Counted from the stretch's first letter, positions 10,740 to 22,379 are shown. The stretch: 64,000 nucleotides of DNA from Symbiodinium natans (GCA_905221605.1 CAJNDS010002646.1:402501-466500); one strand, 5' to 3'. Numbers and translations: made by a program. The notes: generated by a model not told the origin, from the letters alone.

Positions 10740-13330
10740 CCTCTTTTCTCTTCTCTTTTTCTCCTCAATCCTAAAGTCGAAGGCTCTCGTGAGGAGAAGA
10801 GAAGGGAGAGAAGGAGGGAAAGATAAGAGGAACACGATTTTCATGGGAAGAGCCAAGAAAAGAATAGAAGAGAGATAAAACAAGGCGCAAAGAAGATGGT
10901 ACTCTTCTTTATCTATCCTCTCTCCCTTATCTCTCCGTTCCCTCTGTCTTTTCGAAATGAGAAAAACAAAAAGAAAGATGAAAAGAAGAAGGGTTAGGAA
11001 AAGAGCCGAAGAGATAGGCCGAAAAGAGGGGTATGGTGAAGTACGGCAAAGGTCCACGCACAAGGAGTCACCTTCTGCTTACCCTTCCACTGCTTGATTT
11101 TACAAGCTCCTTTCTTGTGTTTTATCAGTTAAAATTAAAAGGAAACAGAAGGAGAGAAGGGAAAGGGAAGTGAGAGAGGAGAGACAACAAGGAGGCCATT
11201 TTAATTTCCTGTGAGTTATCAAAAGGAATGCAATATTATGGGAAGAGCAATGGAAAAAAAGAGTGGAAGAGAAATTAAGACAGGAGAGGGAGGTGCAAAA
11301 ATAAGGCAAAGAGAAGATGGTGCCGTTTTCATCTCACCTCTCGTTCTTATCTTCCTCTTCTCTGGTTCTTTTCCCTGTGAAATAAAAAAACAAAAGGAAG
11401 GACAATGAACATATAAAGGAACCCGTTTTCGTTTTCCGTTTGGGCACAAGGAAAAAAACAGAGGCGATAGGGCGAGAGGAGGGGTTTGCTGAAGCATGGG
11501 GAGGGTGTACGGGCAAGGGGCCAACTCCGCCCACTTCCCCCATCCATTGAAAGAGGAAAAGGAACAGGGCCTCCATTCCCCTCTTATTCTTCCTTTCTTG
11601 CGTTTTTGTCGTTTAGAAGGGAACAGGAGAAGAGGAGGGAGAGAGAAGGAGAGAGGAGACATAAAAAGGGTTGCATTTTTAATGGGAAGAGCAAAGAAAA
11701 GACCAGAAGAGAGATGATGGGAGAAGAGGGGGAGACAAAACAAGGCGCACAGAAAATGGGCAGATAAGAAGAGAGGAAAGGGAATGACCAAGTACAATGA
11801 GGAGTTCTTCAATTTCCCTCCCTATCTCTTATGTTACTTTTCCTTCTTGTGGGGTGTCCCTTTTTCTCTTGAAGATGCAGAAAACGATTGAAAAGGACAC
11901 CCGTTCCATCGCCCATATGTAGGGAAAAAGAGAGAGAATCATGAGCATCAGCTGGGCTTGCTGCCAATCCAACATGGGCGTCCCTTTTAATCGCATTCTG
12001 TGTCCTTTTTTCTCGCTTGAAGATGCAGAAAACGATCCAAAAGCACATCTGTTGGAGGAAGAGAGAAGGAGAGAGGAGAGATACCAAGGATTGCATATTT
12101 AATGGGAAGAGCAAGGAAGAGAATAGAAGACAGATGAATAGAGAAGATGGCGCTCTTCTTTATCTATTCTCTCTCCCTTGTTTCTCCCTTCCCTCTTTCT
12201 TTTCGAAATGAGAAAAACAAAAAGGAAGAACTATGAGAAGGAGAAGAGTAAGGAAAGGAACAGAAGAGATAGGCCGAGAGGATGAATATGATGGAGTATT
12301 ATGGAAAGGCTCACGCGCAAGGAGTCACCCTCTGCTTACCTTTTCACTGCTTTATCATATGAGTTCCTTTCTTGTGTTTTATCAGTTAAAAGGAAGCGGA
12401 AGAAGAGAAGGGAAAGGGAAGTGAGAGAGGAAAGATAGCAAGGATGCTATGTTTCCCGAAGCGTGCTACAAGGAATAGAAGAGACAGGAAGCAAGGAGAC
12501 GGAATCACAAAATAAGGCGCAAAGCTGTACCATATCATCTCTCCCTTGTCTCTCCCTATTCCCTTTCGAACTAGAAAAAACCATTCTTGCTTTTCACAGA
12601 TAGGTTCCCTCTCTCCTCTTCAGGAAATCCCCTTTCCCTTATGTTGCTTTTTGAAGCGAATAAGAAAAATAGCAGATAAGAAGAGAGGAAAGGGTCAATT
12701 TCCCTCCCTATCTCTTATGTTGCTTTTCCTTCTTGTGGGGTGTCCCTGTTTCTCTTGAAGATGCAGAAAACGATTGAAAAGGACACCCGTTCCATCGCCC
12801 ATGTGTAGGGAAAGAGAGAGAATCATGAGCATCAGCTGGGCTTGCTGCCAATCCAACATGGGCGTCCCTTTTAATCGCAGTCTGTGTCCTTTTTTCTCGC
12901 TTGAAGATGCAGAAAACGATCCAAAAGCACATCTGTTGGAGGAAGAGAGAAGGAGAGAGGAGAGATACCAAGGATTGCATATTTAATGGGAAGAGCAAGG
13001 AAGAGAATAGAAGACAGATGAATAGAGAAGAGGGAGAGACAAAACAAGGCGCAGAGAAGATGGCACTCTTCTTTATCTATTCTCTCTCCCTTGTTTCTCC
13101 CTTCCCTCTTTCTTTTCGAAATGAGAAAAACAAAAAGGAAGAACTATGAGAAGGAGAAGAGTAAGGAAAGGAACAGAAGAGATAGGCCGAGAGGATGAAT
13201 ATGATGGAGTATTATGGAAAGGCTCACGCGCAAGGAGTCACCCTCTGCTTACCTTTCCACTGCTTTATCATATGAGTTCCTTTCTTGTGTTTTATCAGTT
13301 AAAAGGAAGCAGAAGAGAAGGGAAAAGCAA
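10740..13330. repeat. purine-rich region with about 0.9-kb tandem duplication
   Basis: Rich in GAGAGGAGAA-type purine runs. The segment at about 11,820-12,420 is repeated at 12,705-13,320 with an offset of 884, rising to 913 after a 29-bp deletion/insertion between AGAGAAGA repeats. Older, more diverged copies of parts (e.g. TTTCTTGTGTTTTATCAGTT) lie near 11,110. ORFs here (up to 197 aa) are low-complexity and not believed. Confidence 0.9.
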
Positions 13331-15385
13331 AAATTGAGCCCAACATTTTAGGACCAGGGCTTGCGATCTGACTCTTTGGAGCAAAAATCGATTCCAAAAT
13401 CTTAGGGACCAGGGCTTGCGATGTTACTCTTTGGAGCAAGAAATGAGCCCAAAATCTTAAAGACCGGGGCTTGCGATTTCACCTTTTGGAGCAAATACTG
13501 GGCCCAAAATCTTAGGGACCAGGGCTTGCAATTTGACTCCGTGGAGCACAAATCGACCCGAAATCTTAGGGACCAGGGCTTGCGATTTGACTCTGTGGAG
13601 CACAAATCGACCCCGAAAACTTAGGGACCAGGGCTTTCCATTTGACTCTTTGGAGCAAAAATCGACCCAAAAATCTAAGGGACCAGGGCTTGCAAAACCC
13701 CCCCCCAGTTTTCTTCTCCAAACACTCAAATCGCAAGCCCTGGTCCCTAAGATTTTGTGTTCATTTTTTGCTCCAAAGAGTGACATCGCAAGCCCTTGTC
13801 CCTAAGATTTTGGGCCCAGTTTTTGGTTCAAAGAGTCAAATCGCAAGCCCTGGTCCCTAAGATTTGGGGCCCAGTTTTTGCTCCAAAGAGTCAAACGGAG
13901 CAAAAATTGAACCCAAAATCTTAGGGACCAGGGCTTGCGATTTGACTCTTCGGAGCAAAAACTGGGCCCAAGATCTTAGGGACCAGGGCTTGCGATGTCA
14001 CTCTTTGGAGCAACAATGAATGCAAAATCTTAGGGACCAGGGCCTGCGATTTGACTCTTTGGAGCAAAAATTGAACCCAAAATCTTAGGGACCAGGGCTT
14101 GCGATTTGACTCTTTGGAGCAAAAACTGGGCCCAAGATCTTAGGGACCAGGGCTTGCGATGTCACTCTTTGGAGCAAAAAATGAACCCAAAATCTTAGGG
14201 ACCAGGGCTTGCGATTTGACTCTTTGGAGCAAAAACTGGGCCCCAAATCTTAGGGACCAGGGCTTGCGATGTCACTCTTTGGAGCAAAAAACGAACCCAA
14301 AATCTTAAGGACCAGGGCTTGCGATGTCACTCTTTGGAGCAAAAATTGAACCCAAAATCTTAGGGACCAGGACTTGCGATGTCACTCTTTGGAGCAAAAA
14401 CTGGGCCCCAAATCTTAGGGACCAGGGCTTGCGATGTCACTCTTTGGAGCAAAAACTGAACCCAAAATCTTAGGGACCAGGGCTTGCGATGTTACTCTTT
14501 GGAGCAAAAACTGGGCCCCAAATCTTAGGGACCAGGGCTTGCGATGTCACTCTTTGGAGCAAAAATTGAACCCAAAATCTTAGGGACCAGGACTTGCGAT
14601 GTCACTCTTTGGAGCAAAAACTGGGCCCCCAATCTTAGGGACCAGAGCTTGCGATGTCACTCTTTGGAGCAAAAATTGAACCCAAAATCTTAGGGACCAG
14701 GGCTTGCGATTTGACTCTTCGGAGCAAAAACTGGGCCCCAAATCTTAGGGACCAGGGCTTGCGATGTTACTCTTTGGAGCAAAGATTGAACCCAAAATCT
14801 TAGGGACCAGGGCTTGCGATTTGACCCTTTGGAGCAAAAACTGGGCCAAAATCTTAGGGACCAGGGCTTGCGATTTGACTCTTTGGAGCAACTGGGCCCA
14901 AGATCTTAGGGACCAGGGCTTGCGATGTCACTCTTTTGGGCAAGAAATGAGCCCAAAATCTTAGGGAGCAGGGCTTGCGATTTGACCCTTTGGAGCAAAA
15001 ACTGTGCCCCAAATCTTAGGGACCAGGGCTTGCGGTTTGACTCTGTGGAGCAAAAATTGAACCCGAAATCTTCGGGACCAGGGCTTGCGATTTGACTCTT
15101 CGGAGCAAGAAATGAGCCCAAAATCTTAAGGACCAGGGCTTGCTTTGGAGCAAAAAACTGAGTCCAAAATCTTAGGGACCAGGGCTTGCGATTTGACTCT
15201 TTGGAGCAAAAACTGGGCCCCAAATAATAGGGACCAGGGCTTGCGATGTTACTCTTTGGGGCAAGAAATGAGCCCAAAATCTTAGGGACCAGGGCTTGCG
15301 ATGTTACTCTTTGGGGCAAGAAATGAGCTCAAAATCTTAGGGACCAGGGCTTGCGATGTCACTTTTGGAGCAAAAACTGTGCCCT
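13330..15385. repeat. 55-bp satellite with an inverted segment
   Basis: About 35 copies of a 55-bp unit containing CTTAGGGACCAGGGCTTGCGA and TTTGGAGCAAAAA. Copies alternate between two subtypes (AATTGAACCC and AACTGGGCCC). Between about 13,720 and 13,885 the copies run in the opposite direction. ORFs are shadows of the repeat. Confidence 0.97.
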
Positions 15386-15750
15386 AGTATTGGGGGGAGG
15401 AGGGCTCGTGATTTAGTATTGGGAGGAGGCCCGGGCTCGTAAATTAGTATTGGGGGGAGGCCCGGCTCGTGATTTAGTATTGCGGGAGGCCCGGGCTCGT
15501 GATTTAGTATTGGGGGGAGGCCCGGGCTCGTGATTTAGTATTGGGGGGAGGCCCGGCCTCGTAATTTGGAGGCCCGGGCTCGTGATTTAGCCCGGGCTCG
15601 TGATTTAGTATTGGGGGGAGGCCCGGGCTCGTGATTTAGTATTGCGGGAAGGCCCGGGCTCGTAATTTAGTATTGGGGGGAGGCCCGGGCTCGTGATTTA
15701 GTATTGGGGGGAGGCCCGGGCTCGTGGTTTAGTATTGGGGGGAGGAGGAT
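15386..15750. repeat. 31-bp satellite
   Basis: About 11 copies of a 31-bp unit (CCCGGGCTCGTGATTTAGTA...GGGGGGAGG), directly following the 55-bp satellite. Confidence 0.95.
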
Positions 15751-15759
15751 GCCCCAGCC

Positions 15760-16680
15760 CCCACCCCCCATTTGGAAATAAATGAATTACTTGAATTAAT
15801 TGAAATAATTGAATTAATTCAATTAATTCAATTAATTGATTTATTTCCAAAGGGGAGGTGGAATTAATTGAATTAATTGAATTAATTCAATTATTTCAAT
15901 TAATTCAAGTAATTCATTTATTTCCAAATGGGGGGGATTCCCCAGCCCCCACCCCCCCCTTTGGAAATAAATGAATTAATTGAATTAATTGAATTAATTG
16001 AATTAATTGAATTAATTGAATTAATTGAATTAATTGAATTAATTCAACTAATTCAATTAATTCATTTATTTCCAAAGGGGAAGTGGAATTAATTGAATGA
16101 ATTGAACTAATTCAATTATTTCAATTAATTCAATTAATTCAATTAATTCAATTAATTCATTTATTTCCAAATGGGGGGGATTCCCCAGCCCCCACCCCCC
16201 CCTTTGGAAATAAATGAATTATTTGAATTAATTGAATTAATTGAATTAATTGAATTAATTGAATTTCAATTAATTCAATTAATTCATTTATTTCCAAAGA
16301 GGAGGTGGAATTAATTGAATTAATTGAATTAATTCAATTATTTCAATTAATTCAATTAATTCAATTAATTGATTTATTTCCAAAGGGGGGGGAGGGGCGG
16401 GGGCTGGGGAATCCCCCCATTTGGAAATAATTGAATTAATTGAATTAATTGAATTAATTGAATTAATTGAATCAATTCAATTAATTCAATTAATTCAATT
16501 AATTCAATTAATTCCACCCCCCCCTTTGGAAATAAATGAATTAATTGAATTGAATTAATTCAATTAATTCAACTAATTCAATTAATTCAATTAATTCAAT
16601 TAATTCATTTATTTCCAAAGGGGGGGGGTGGGGGCTGGGGAATCCCCCCCATTTGGAAATGAATGAACTAATTGAACGAA
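15760..16680. repeat. AT-rich giant palindromes, left part
   Basis: Runs of AATTGAATT switch to AATTCAATT at a centre, bracketed by TTTGGAAATAAATGAATT and its reverse complement. Units are separated by G/C-rich spacers such as GGGGGGATTCCCCAGCCCCC. Each unit can form a long hairpin. Confidence 0.95.
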
Positions 16681-16684
16681 ATTA

Positions 16685-17395
16685 TTTAAACTATCGCGGC
16701 TCGATTTGGCCAAATTTTGACGGGCAGCCTGCGGGCAAAATTTGGCCAAATCGGGCTGCTCTTCGTATGCCATGAGAAATGCGCGGCTCGATTTGGCCAA
16801 ATTTTGCCCGGAGGATTCCCGGCAAAATTTGGCCAAATCGAGCCGCGCATTTCTCAGCGCGTACGACGAGCAGCCCGATTTACCAAATTTTGCCCGCAGA
16901 CTTCCCGGCAAAATTTGGCCAAACCGAGCCGCGATAGTTTAAATAATTTCGGGCCTCCAGAAAGGCGCGGCTCGATTTGGCCAGATTTTGCCGGGCAGTC
17001 TGCGGGCAAAATTTGGCCAAATCGGGCTGCTCGTCGAACGCGATGAGAAATGCGCGGCTCGATTTGGCCAAATTTTGCCGGGCAGCCTCCGGGCAAAATT
17101 TGGCCAAATCGAGCCGCGCCTTTCTGAAGGCCCGAAATTTTTGAACTATCGCGGCTCGATTTGGCCAAATTTTGCCGGGCAGCTTCCGGGCAAAATTTGG
17201 CCAAATCGGGCTGCCCTTCGTATGCGATGAGAAATGCGTGGCTCGATTTGGCCAAATTTTGCCCGGAGGCTGCCCGGCAAAATTTGGCCAAATCGAGCCG
17301 CGATAGTTTAAATAATTTCGGGCCTCCAGAAAGGCGCGGCTCGATTTGGCCAAATTTTGCCGGGCAGCCTCCGGGCAAAATTTGGCCAAATCGAG
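16685..17395. repeat. GC-rich palindromic satellite inside the AT-rich block
   Basis: About ten units of GCGGCTCGATTTGGCCAAAT...TTTGGCCAAATCGAGCCGCG separated by CCGGGCAGCCTCCGGGC-like loops and by short variable linkers. Each unit is an inverted repeat of about 30-bp arms. ORFs are repeat shadows. Confidence 0.95.
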
Positions 17396-17399
17396 CTGG

Positions 17400-18130
17400 G
17401 GGGTGGGGTCTGGGGAATCCCCCCCATTTGGAAATAAATGAATTAATTGAATTAATTGAATTAATTGAATTAATTGCATTAATTCAATTAATTCAATTAA
17501 TTCAATTAATTCAATTAATTAAATTAATTCAATTAATTCCACCCCCCCTTTGGAAATAAATGAATTGAATTAATTGAATTAATTGAATTAATTGAATTAA
17601 TTGAATTAATTGAATTAATTCAATTAATTCAATTAATTCATTTATTTCCAAAGGGGGGGGAGGGGTGGGGGCTGGGGAATCCCCCCCATTTGGAAATAAA
17701 TGAAATTGAATTAATTGAATTAATCGAAATAATTCAACTAATTCAATTAATTCAATTAATTCATTTATTTCCAAAGGGGAGGTGGAATTAATTGAATTAA
17801 TTGAATTAATTCCAATTAATTCAATTAATTCAATTAATTCAATTAATTCAATTAATTCAATTAATTCTAATTCAATTAATTCAATTAATTCAATTAATTC
17901 AATTAATTCAATTAATTCAATTAATTCAATTAATTCAATTAATTCAATTAATTCAATTAATTCAATTAATTCAATTAATTCAATTAATTCATTTATTTCC
18001 AAAGGGGGGGGTTCAATTAATTCAATTAATTCAATTAATTCAACTAATTCAATTAATTCCACCCCCCCCTTTGGAAATAAATGAATTAATTGAATTAATT
18101 GATTAAATTCATTAAATTCCAGGGGGAAAG
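17400..18130. repeat. AT-rich giant palindromes, right part
   Basis: Same (AATTGAATT)n/(AATTCAATT)n architecture as at 15.76-16.68 kb, with one arm of about 230 bp (17,780-18,000). Confidence 0.95.
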
Positions 18131-18186
18131 TGGAAATTAAGGAATTTAATGAATTAAATTCTGTCTGTGCAACCCTACAGGACCTA

Positions 18187-18293
18187 AAATAGGGTCTATT
18201 TGGAACATGGCTCTTGTGAATAAGTATACGTTTTGGGGCCTGTTTTCCTCTTGTAAATACGATTCCCAGCTTCCAAATAGACCCTATTTAAGC
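18187..18293. mobile_element. MITE-like element, TIR AAATAGGGTCTATTTGGAA
   Basis: About 107 bp with inverted ends of about 19 bp. A fragment of the same end (AATAGGGTCTATTTGGAAGC) lies at 10,611-10,645, so copies flank the satellite block. Confidence 0.7.
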
Positions 18294-18644
18294 TGCACAC
18301 TCCCCCCCCCCTCCCCCTCCCCGGCTTTTTCTGGCGGGTGGGTAGGATGGTCCATGACAGAGTGAGGTTGGAGGACAGGGCTTGCTGATGAAAAATGTAA
18401 ACCCTTTATTTCTGAATGTTTTGGGATCCGAGCCGTAAATATAACACTATCAGAAAAATGCTCGATCCGGAGATGCTGAACCCACCCAAAACCCTAAACC
18501 CTAAACCCTAAACACTAACCTTCACAGCGGCCCCGCGAAGTCCCAACCCCACAGCAGCTTATAAGCTAAAGCTCCGGGGTCCGGATCAGGATGCAGCTGG
18601 GCGGGGGCTTTTCGCACCTTTGAGGACGTATTATTGGATTTAAG

Positions 18645-18750
18645 TTGGGATGTTCCCCCTTATACTAACAGTTCTTAGTAGAGACTATAGTAACCCCTAC
18701 TCGTATTATAATCCCTAGAAGGACTGTTAGTATAAGGGGGAACATCCCAA
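18645..18750. mobile_element. MITE family A, intact, with 8-bp TSD
   Basis: 106 bp, TIR TTGGGATGTTCCCCCTTATA continuing to about 33 bp. Flanked by GATTTAAG on both sides (18,637-18,644 and 18,751-18,758), a perfect 8-bp target duplication as made by hAT-type transposases. Confidence 0.85.
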
Positions 18751-18845
18751 GATTTAAGGTTCAGGGTATATAGAACTGCCCCCAGGTGCCTGTGTACCCA
18801 CGCTCTTGGAGATGTTCTGAGACTACAAGTGTGCCCCTCCCTTCA

Positions 18846-18925
18846 GGGTTTAGGGTTTAGGGTTTAGGGTTTAGGGTTTAGGGTTTTGGGTTTTGGGTTT
18901 TGGGTTTTGGGCTTAGGGTTTAGGT
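18846..18925 (+). repeat. TTTAGGG tract with TTTTGGG variant
   Basis: Five standard heptamers followed by four TTTTGGG units. Confidence 0.9.
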
Positions 18926-19294
18926 TTGCCACGCACTCCAGGAGCAAGAACTGGGGCCGGTCAGAGAAAGTGAGAGACCAAGTCTTTGGTTTTTCGAGGG
19001 GCTTCAGAGCCTGTAAACCCAAGCACTCTACATAATCTACACCCCATCTAGAAACTTCATTATAAAAACAATTGCACAATAGAAGTCCCGCAAAGCCTGT
19101 GGAAACCGAGACCCAAGAGTAACCGAGGAATACACAGGGTATCTCTTGTTTGGCTTGAAGGGGCCCAAACCCTAAAAACAACGGGAAGAAGCACCTACTC
19201 AACTCCGGGTCCTCGATCACCCCAAACCCTAAACCCTAAACCCTAAACCCTAAACCCTAAACCCTAAACCCTAAACTCTGAACCCTTCGCCAGC

Positions 19295-19351
19295 CTGGTG
19301 CTCGACGCCCGCCGCCCTGCACACTGCGACAAAGTCGCGGAGCCATCGAAC
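19295..19351 (-). CDS. exon candidate with GC donor
   Basis: Acceptor GGTGCCTGCAG then VRWLRDFVAVCRAAGVEHQ and a GC donor. Phase 0 at both ends, compatible with the upstream candidate at 19,509-19,593. The plus strand is also open (FASLVLDARRPAHCD...). Confidence 0.4.
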
Positions 19352-19508
19352 CTGCAGGCACCGAAACCGAAACCGTAAACACCCTCAACTCTAAAACCCT
19401 AAAACCTACATCCTAACCCTAAACCCTGAACCCTAAACCCTAAACCCTGAACCCTACACCGACCGGCAAGAGAACCAACTAGGGGCTCTTCTAAGTTGGG
19501 GGGTTTAC

Positions 19509-19593
19509 GAAGTAAGGATACGGGCTACGGGCTGAGGGAGCTGTGGGCTCTTGCGGGTCACGACTTGAAAGTGCGGGGGCACACCAGGCAACG
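19509..19593 (-). CDS. exon candidate, Pro/Ser-rich
   Basis: After CATTGACCAG the frame reads VAWCAPALSSRDPQEPTAPS then ARSPYPYF and ends at a GTAAAC donor. Its one-base start completes the two-base end of the large exon to the right. Confidence 0.35.
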
Positions 19594-19729
19594 CTGGTCA
19601 ATGTGGGTATTACCGTGGGTATGATGCAGGGTGTAAAGAAGAGGGGGACTATAGGAGTGGATAGGGGAACAGTCAAGTTTAGAGTGATGTTGTAGGGGAA
19701 GGTCTTTATGGAAGTACCGTACACATCAC

Positions 19730-20189
19730 GGTCCATGCCACGAGATGTGTGGCTCAGGAATCCATCTTGCCAGGATTTCCGGTCTGCGATTGAGGAGCTC
19801 TTGAAGGTACCTGAAAAGTTGCTCAGCATCAGAACCGGGAGTGAGGAGCCAATGCGATCCTCTGCAATATGGTTGAAGTTCAAGGGAGAAGTGCTGCCAC
19901 CATTCGATCACTCTTTCAAGACGATGCAGTAAGGTGCAGACATGCAGCCTGTCTTGGATCACAAAGGTCCCTCGGGTTGCATGTGGAGTCTGTATCATCG
20001 GGATGGTGGGCACATCGAGGGCCACTCCAATGTAGAGTTCGGCAGTCTTTACATCAATCCAGACAGTACAGGATACGACTGAGTGTCTTCGTCGGCAGAC
20101 TGCCAACTGTGTTGCACGGAAGTGCTCCTCAAGTGTTTCATCTCCAAGTGACACATATGCATGTCTTGGTGTACGAGCCTCGGCCCAGG
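19730..20189 (-). CDS. large exon, about 152 codons, unrecognised protein
   Basis: The longest credible coding stretch outside Lon. The frame is open from an AG at 20,190 to a GTGATG donor. It includes AWAEARTPRHAYVSLGDET, VVSCTVWIDVKTAELYIGVA, RLERVIEWWQHFSLEL and LFRYLQELLNRRPEILARWI. The mix of amphipathic helix and aromatic residues suggests a folded domain, but no family is recognised. No methionine start lies near its right edge and telomeric repeats follow at 20,205, so it is taken as internal. Confidence 0.65.
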
Positions 20190-20357
20190 CTTTCAGGGGT
20201 TTAGGGTTGAGGGTCTAGGGTTTGTAGGGTCTAGGGGGTTTAGGGCTTAGGATTAGGGGTCTAGGGGTTTAGGGGTTTAGAGTTTAGGGTTTAGGGTTTG
20301 GGGTTTAGGGTTTAGGGTTTAGGGTTCGGGGTTTAGGGTTTAGGGGACCCTAAACAC

Positions 20358-20418
20358 TGGGCGGAGCCTGACCGGCCCGGTCCTGTCGCAGCTCCAAGGC
20401 GCTCCACCTCGGTGTCAG
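20358..20418 (-). CDS. exon candidate
   Basis: Reads LTPRWSALELRQDRAGQAPP between an AG and a GTGTTTAGGG donor formed by a telomeric word. Its one-base end fits the two-base start of the large exon at 19,730-20,189. Confidence 0.35.
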
Positions 20419-20459
20419 CTTGGCTCCAAGAGCCCCCGAAACCCCACACAAAACCCAAC

Positions 20460-20622
20460 AGCAGGGTTTAAGGTTGTGAGGGTTTAGGGTTTAGGGTTTA
20501 GGGTTTCGGGTTTAGGGTTTGGGGTTTAGGGTTTAGGGTTTAGGGTTTAGGGTTTAGGGTTTAGGGTTTAGGGTTTAGGGTTTAGGGTTTAGGGTTTAGG
20601 GTTTAGGGTTTAGGGTTTAGGG
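20460..20622 (+). repeat. TTTAGGG tract
   Basis: About 20 heptamers. Confidence 0.95.
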
Positions 20623-20709
20623 CTCAACATTGTAACACAGCCTAAAATGCCCCAAGCCCTGAGCCCTCAGCACTGACATCTCCTACACCCTAAGCCCGGA
20701 ACCCTAGAC

Positions 20710-20711
20710 CT

Positions 20712-20772
<61 letters not shown>

Positions 20773-20915
20773 TCTCTCTCCACACATGTGTATGTATATA
20801 TATATTTATATTTATATTTATGTATTTATTTATATTTATATATTGTGTATATTTGTGTATTTATATTTACTTATTCATTTATATTTATGTATATATATAT
20901 ATATATAATATGTAT
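20710..20915. repeat. TC microsatellite followed by TA/TATTTA-rich DNA
   Basis: About 70 bp of (TC)n, then about 110 bp of TATATTTA-type sequence. ORFs here are low-complexity. Confidence 0.95.
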
Positions 20916-20919
20916 ATAT

Positions 20920-21085
20920 TCCTTCGTGGGCATTGTCCAAGGAATTTGAGGCATTATCTAGATTTGCAGCATCCAAAACTTCGTGGGCATTGTCCAAACG
21001 TTCGTGGGCATTGTCCTACTTTCGCGGGCACTACTCATTTCGATCAAAGTTCTTCGGGCCTTGCTCCTGTTGATCAAAGTTCGGT
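20920..21085. repeat. TTCGTGGGCATTGTCC short repeats
   Basis: Three near-exact copies plus two diverged ones at irregular spacing; GATCAAAGTTC also occurs twice. Confidence 0.85.
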
Positions 21086-21500
21086 GGGCATCCGTAGGGC
21101 AAGCGGCTGTGGCTTTAGGGCTAGAGGGTGTAGACTTTCGGGCTTCGGGTGGCCTAATTCAGAGCCAATGCTGCTTTGCGAAACAGTGGCTGGATCGATT
21201 GCGCCCGGCCTGCTCGCTCCAGCTTCTGCCTAAACCTCTGACCAAACCCTAAACCCTAAAGACTAGACCCTAAGCCCTAAACCCTCAACCCTCAACCCTG
21301 ACCCCTAGACTTCACAAACGGCCACAACTACATCTTTGGAATGCAGGTTTAGGGGTTTGGGCTTCGAGCCTGCGGAGTTCATGCCCTAAGCACTAAGTCC
21401 TGAATCTCAACGCATAAACAGAAACAATGGGCTAGGGCTTAGGGCTTAGGGTTTAGGAGGACCTGGAACCCAAAACCCTATAAACCCTCAGCCCAAAAAC

Positions 21501-21537
21501 CAGAAATCCTCGACCCTGATCCGAGGCCAAGCCACAT
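21501..21537 (-). CDS. small exon candidate
   Basis: Acceptor GCCCTAGCTTTCAG, then CGLASDQGRGFL to a GTTTTT donor. Only 37 nt, phase-compatible with neighbours on both sides. Low information content. Confidence 0.25.
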
Positions 21538-22379
21538 CTGAAAGCTAGGGCGCAGCCACCGCCATGTGAGGGACCTTGGGGTGGTTGCCCTAAACCCTCG
21601 CCTTAAACCCTAAACCCTAAACCCTAAACCCCAAACCCTAAACCCTACCCCCAAAAAAAGGGGTATGCCCCCCCAAACCCGCATGGTAGGGACCCTTCTT
21701 GCATGGTCTTCTTGGCTCCGGGGCTTGAAAAGGGGTTTCAGGGTTCAGGATGTAGGGTTTAGGGTTTAGGGGTTAGGGTTTAGGGTTTCGGGTTCAGGCT
21801 GTAAGTCTACGGTCTAAAAAACCGATTTTTGGGTTGAGGGTTTAGGGAGTTCGCATTTCAGGAGCTGGGTTTGGGGTTTAGGGGTTTAGGGGGTTTAGGG
21901 TTGAGGGTTTAGGGCTTTAGGGGTTTAGCATTCAGGGTTCAGGGTTCAGGGCTCAGGGTTTCGGGTTGAGGGCGTTTTGGTCCGGGGGTGAGGGGTGCGA
22001 GAAGATGCGTAACTTCTCCGCCAACCTTCAGTCTGCAGGAGTTTGAAGTGAATGGGTGAGATAAATTGCTCTGAGCCTTCATGTATACAAAGACGGACAC
22101 GAAAGGTTCAAAGGTCCCAGAGAAAAGCGAACTCCCAAAACCATAATTAGGGTTGAGGGTTCGGGGCTTAAGGTTTAGGATTTAGCGGCCAGGGTTGAGT
22201 TAGCCGTTTACTCTCCCATATATCTTTTCGCTTCCTGAACCCTGTCAATCCCCAAACGCTCCCTAAGCCCAAAACCCTAAAGCCCCTAAACCATAGACAG
22301 GAGCATCAAGACCTCGGATACTTGACTTCCTAAGCCCTAAGCTCTACACCCTGAACTCCCTGAATCCTAGGCCCCAGCT

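Noticed and set aside
10692-13337. ORFs up to 197 aa in the purine-rich region
   Set aside because: Low-complexity, open on both strands, duplicated along with the DNA repeat.
13402-15319. ORFs over the 55-bp satellite
   Set aside because: 55 is not a multiple of three and the frames are chance products of the repeat.
16609-18084. ORFs of up to 199 aa (ELIELIELI, FGQILPG and similar)
   Set aside because: Direct readings of palindromic satellites.
18528-18569. Plus-strand terminal exon after CACTAACCTTCACAG
   Set aside because: Excellent branch site and acceptor, but only 13 codons on the strand opposite to the main gene direction; too little to list.
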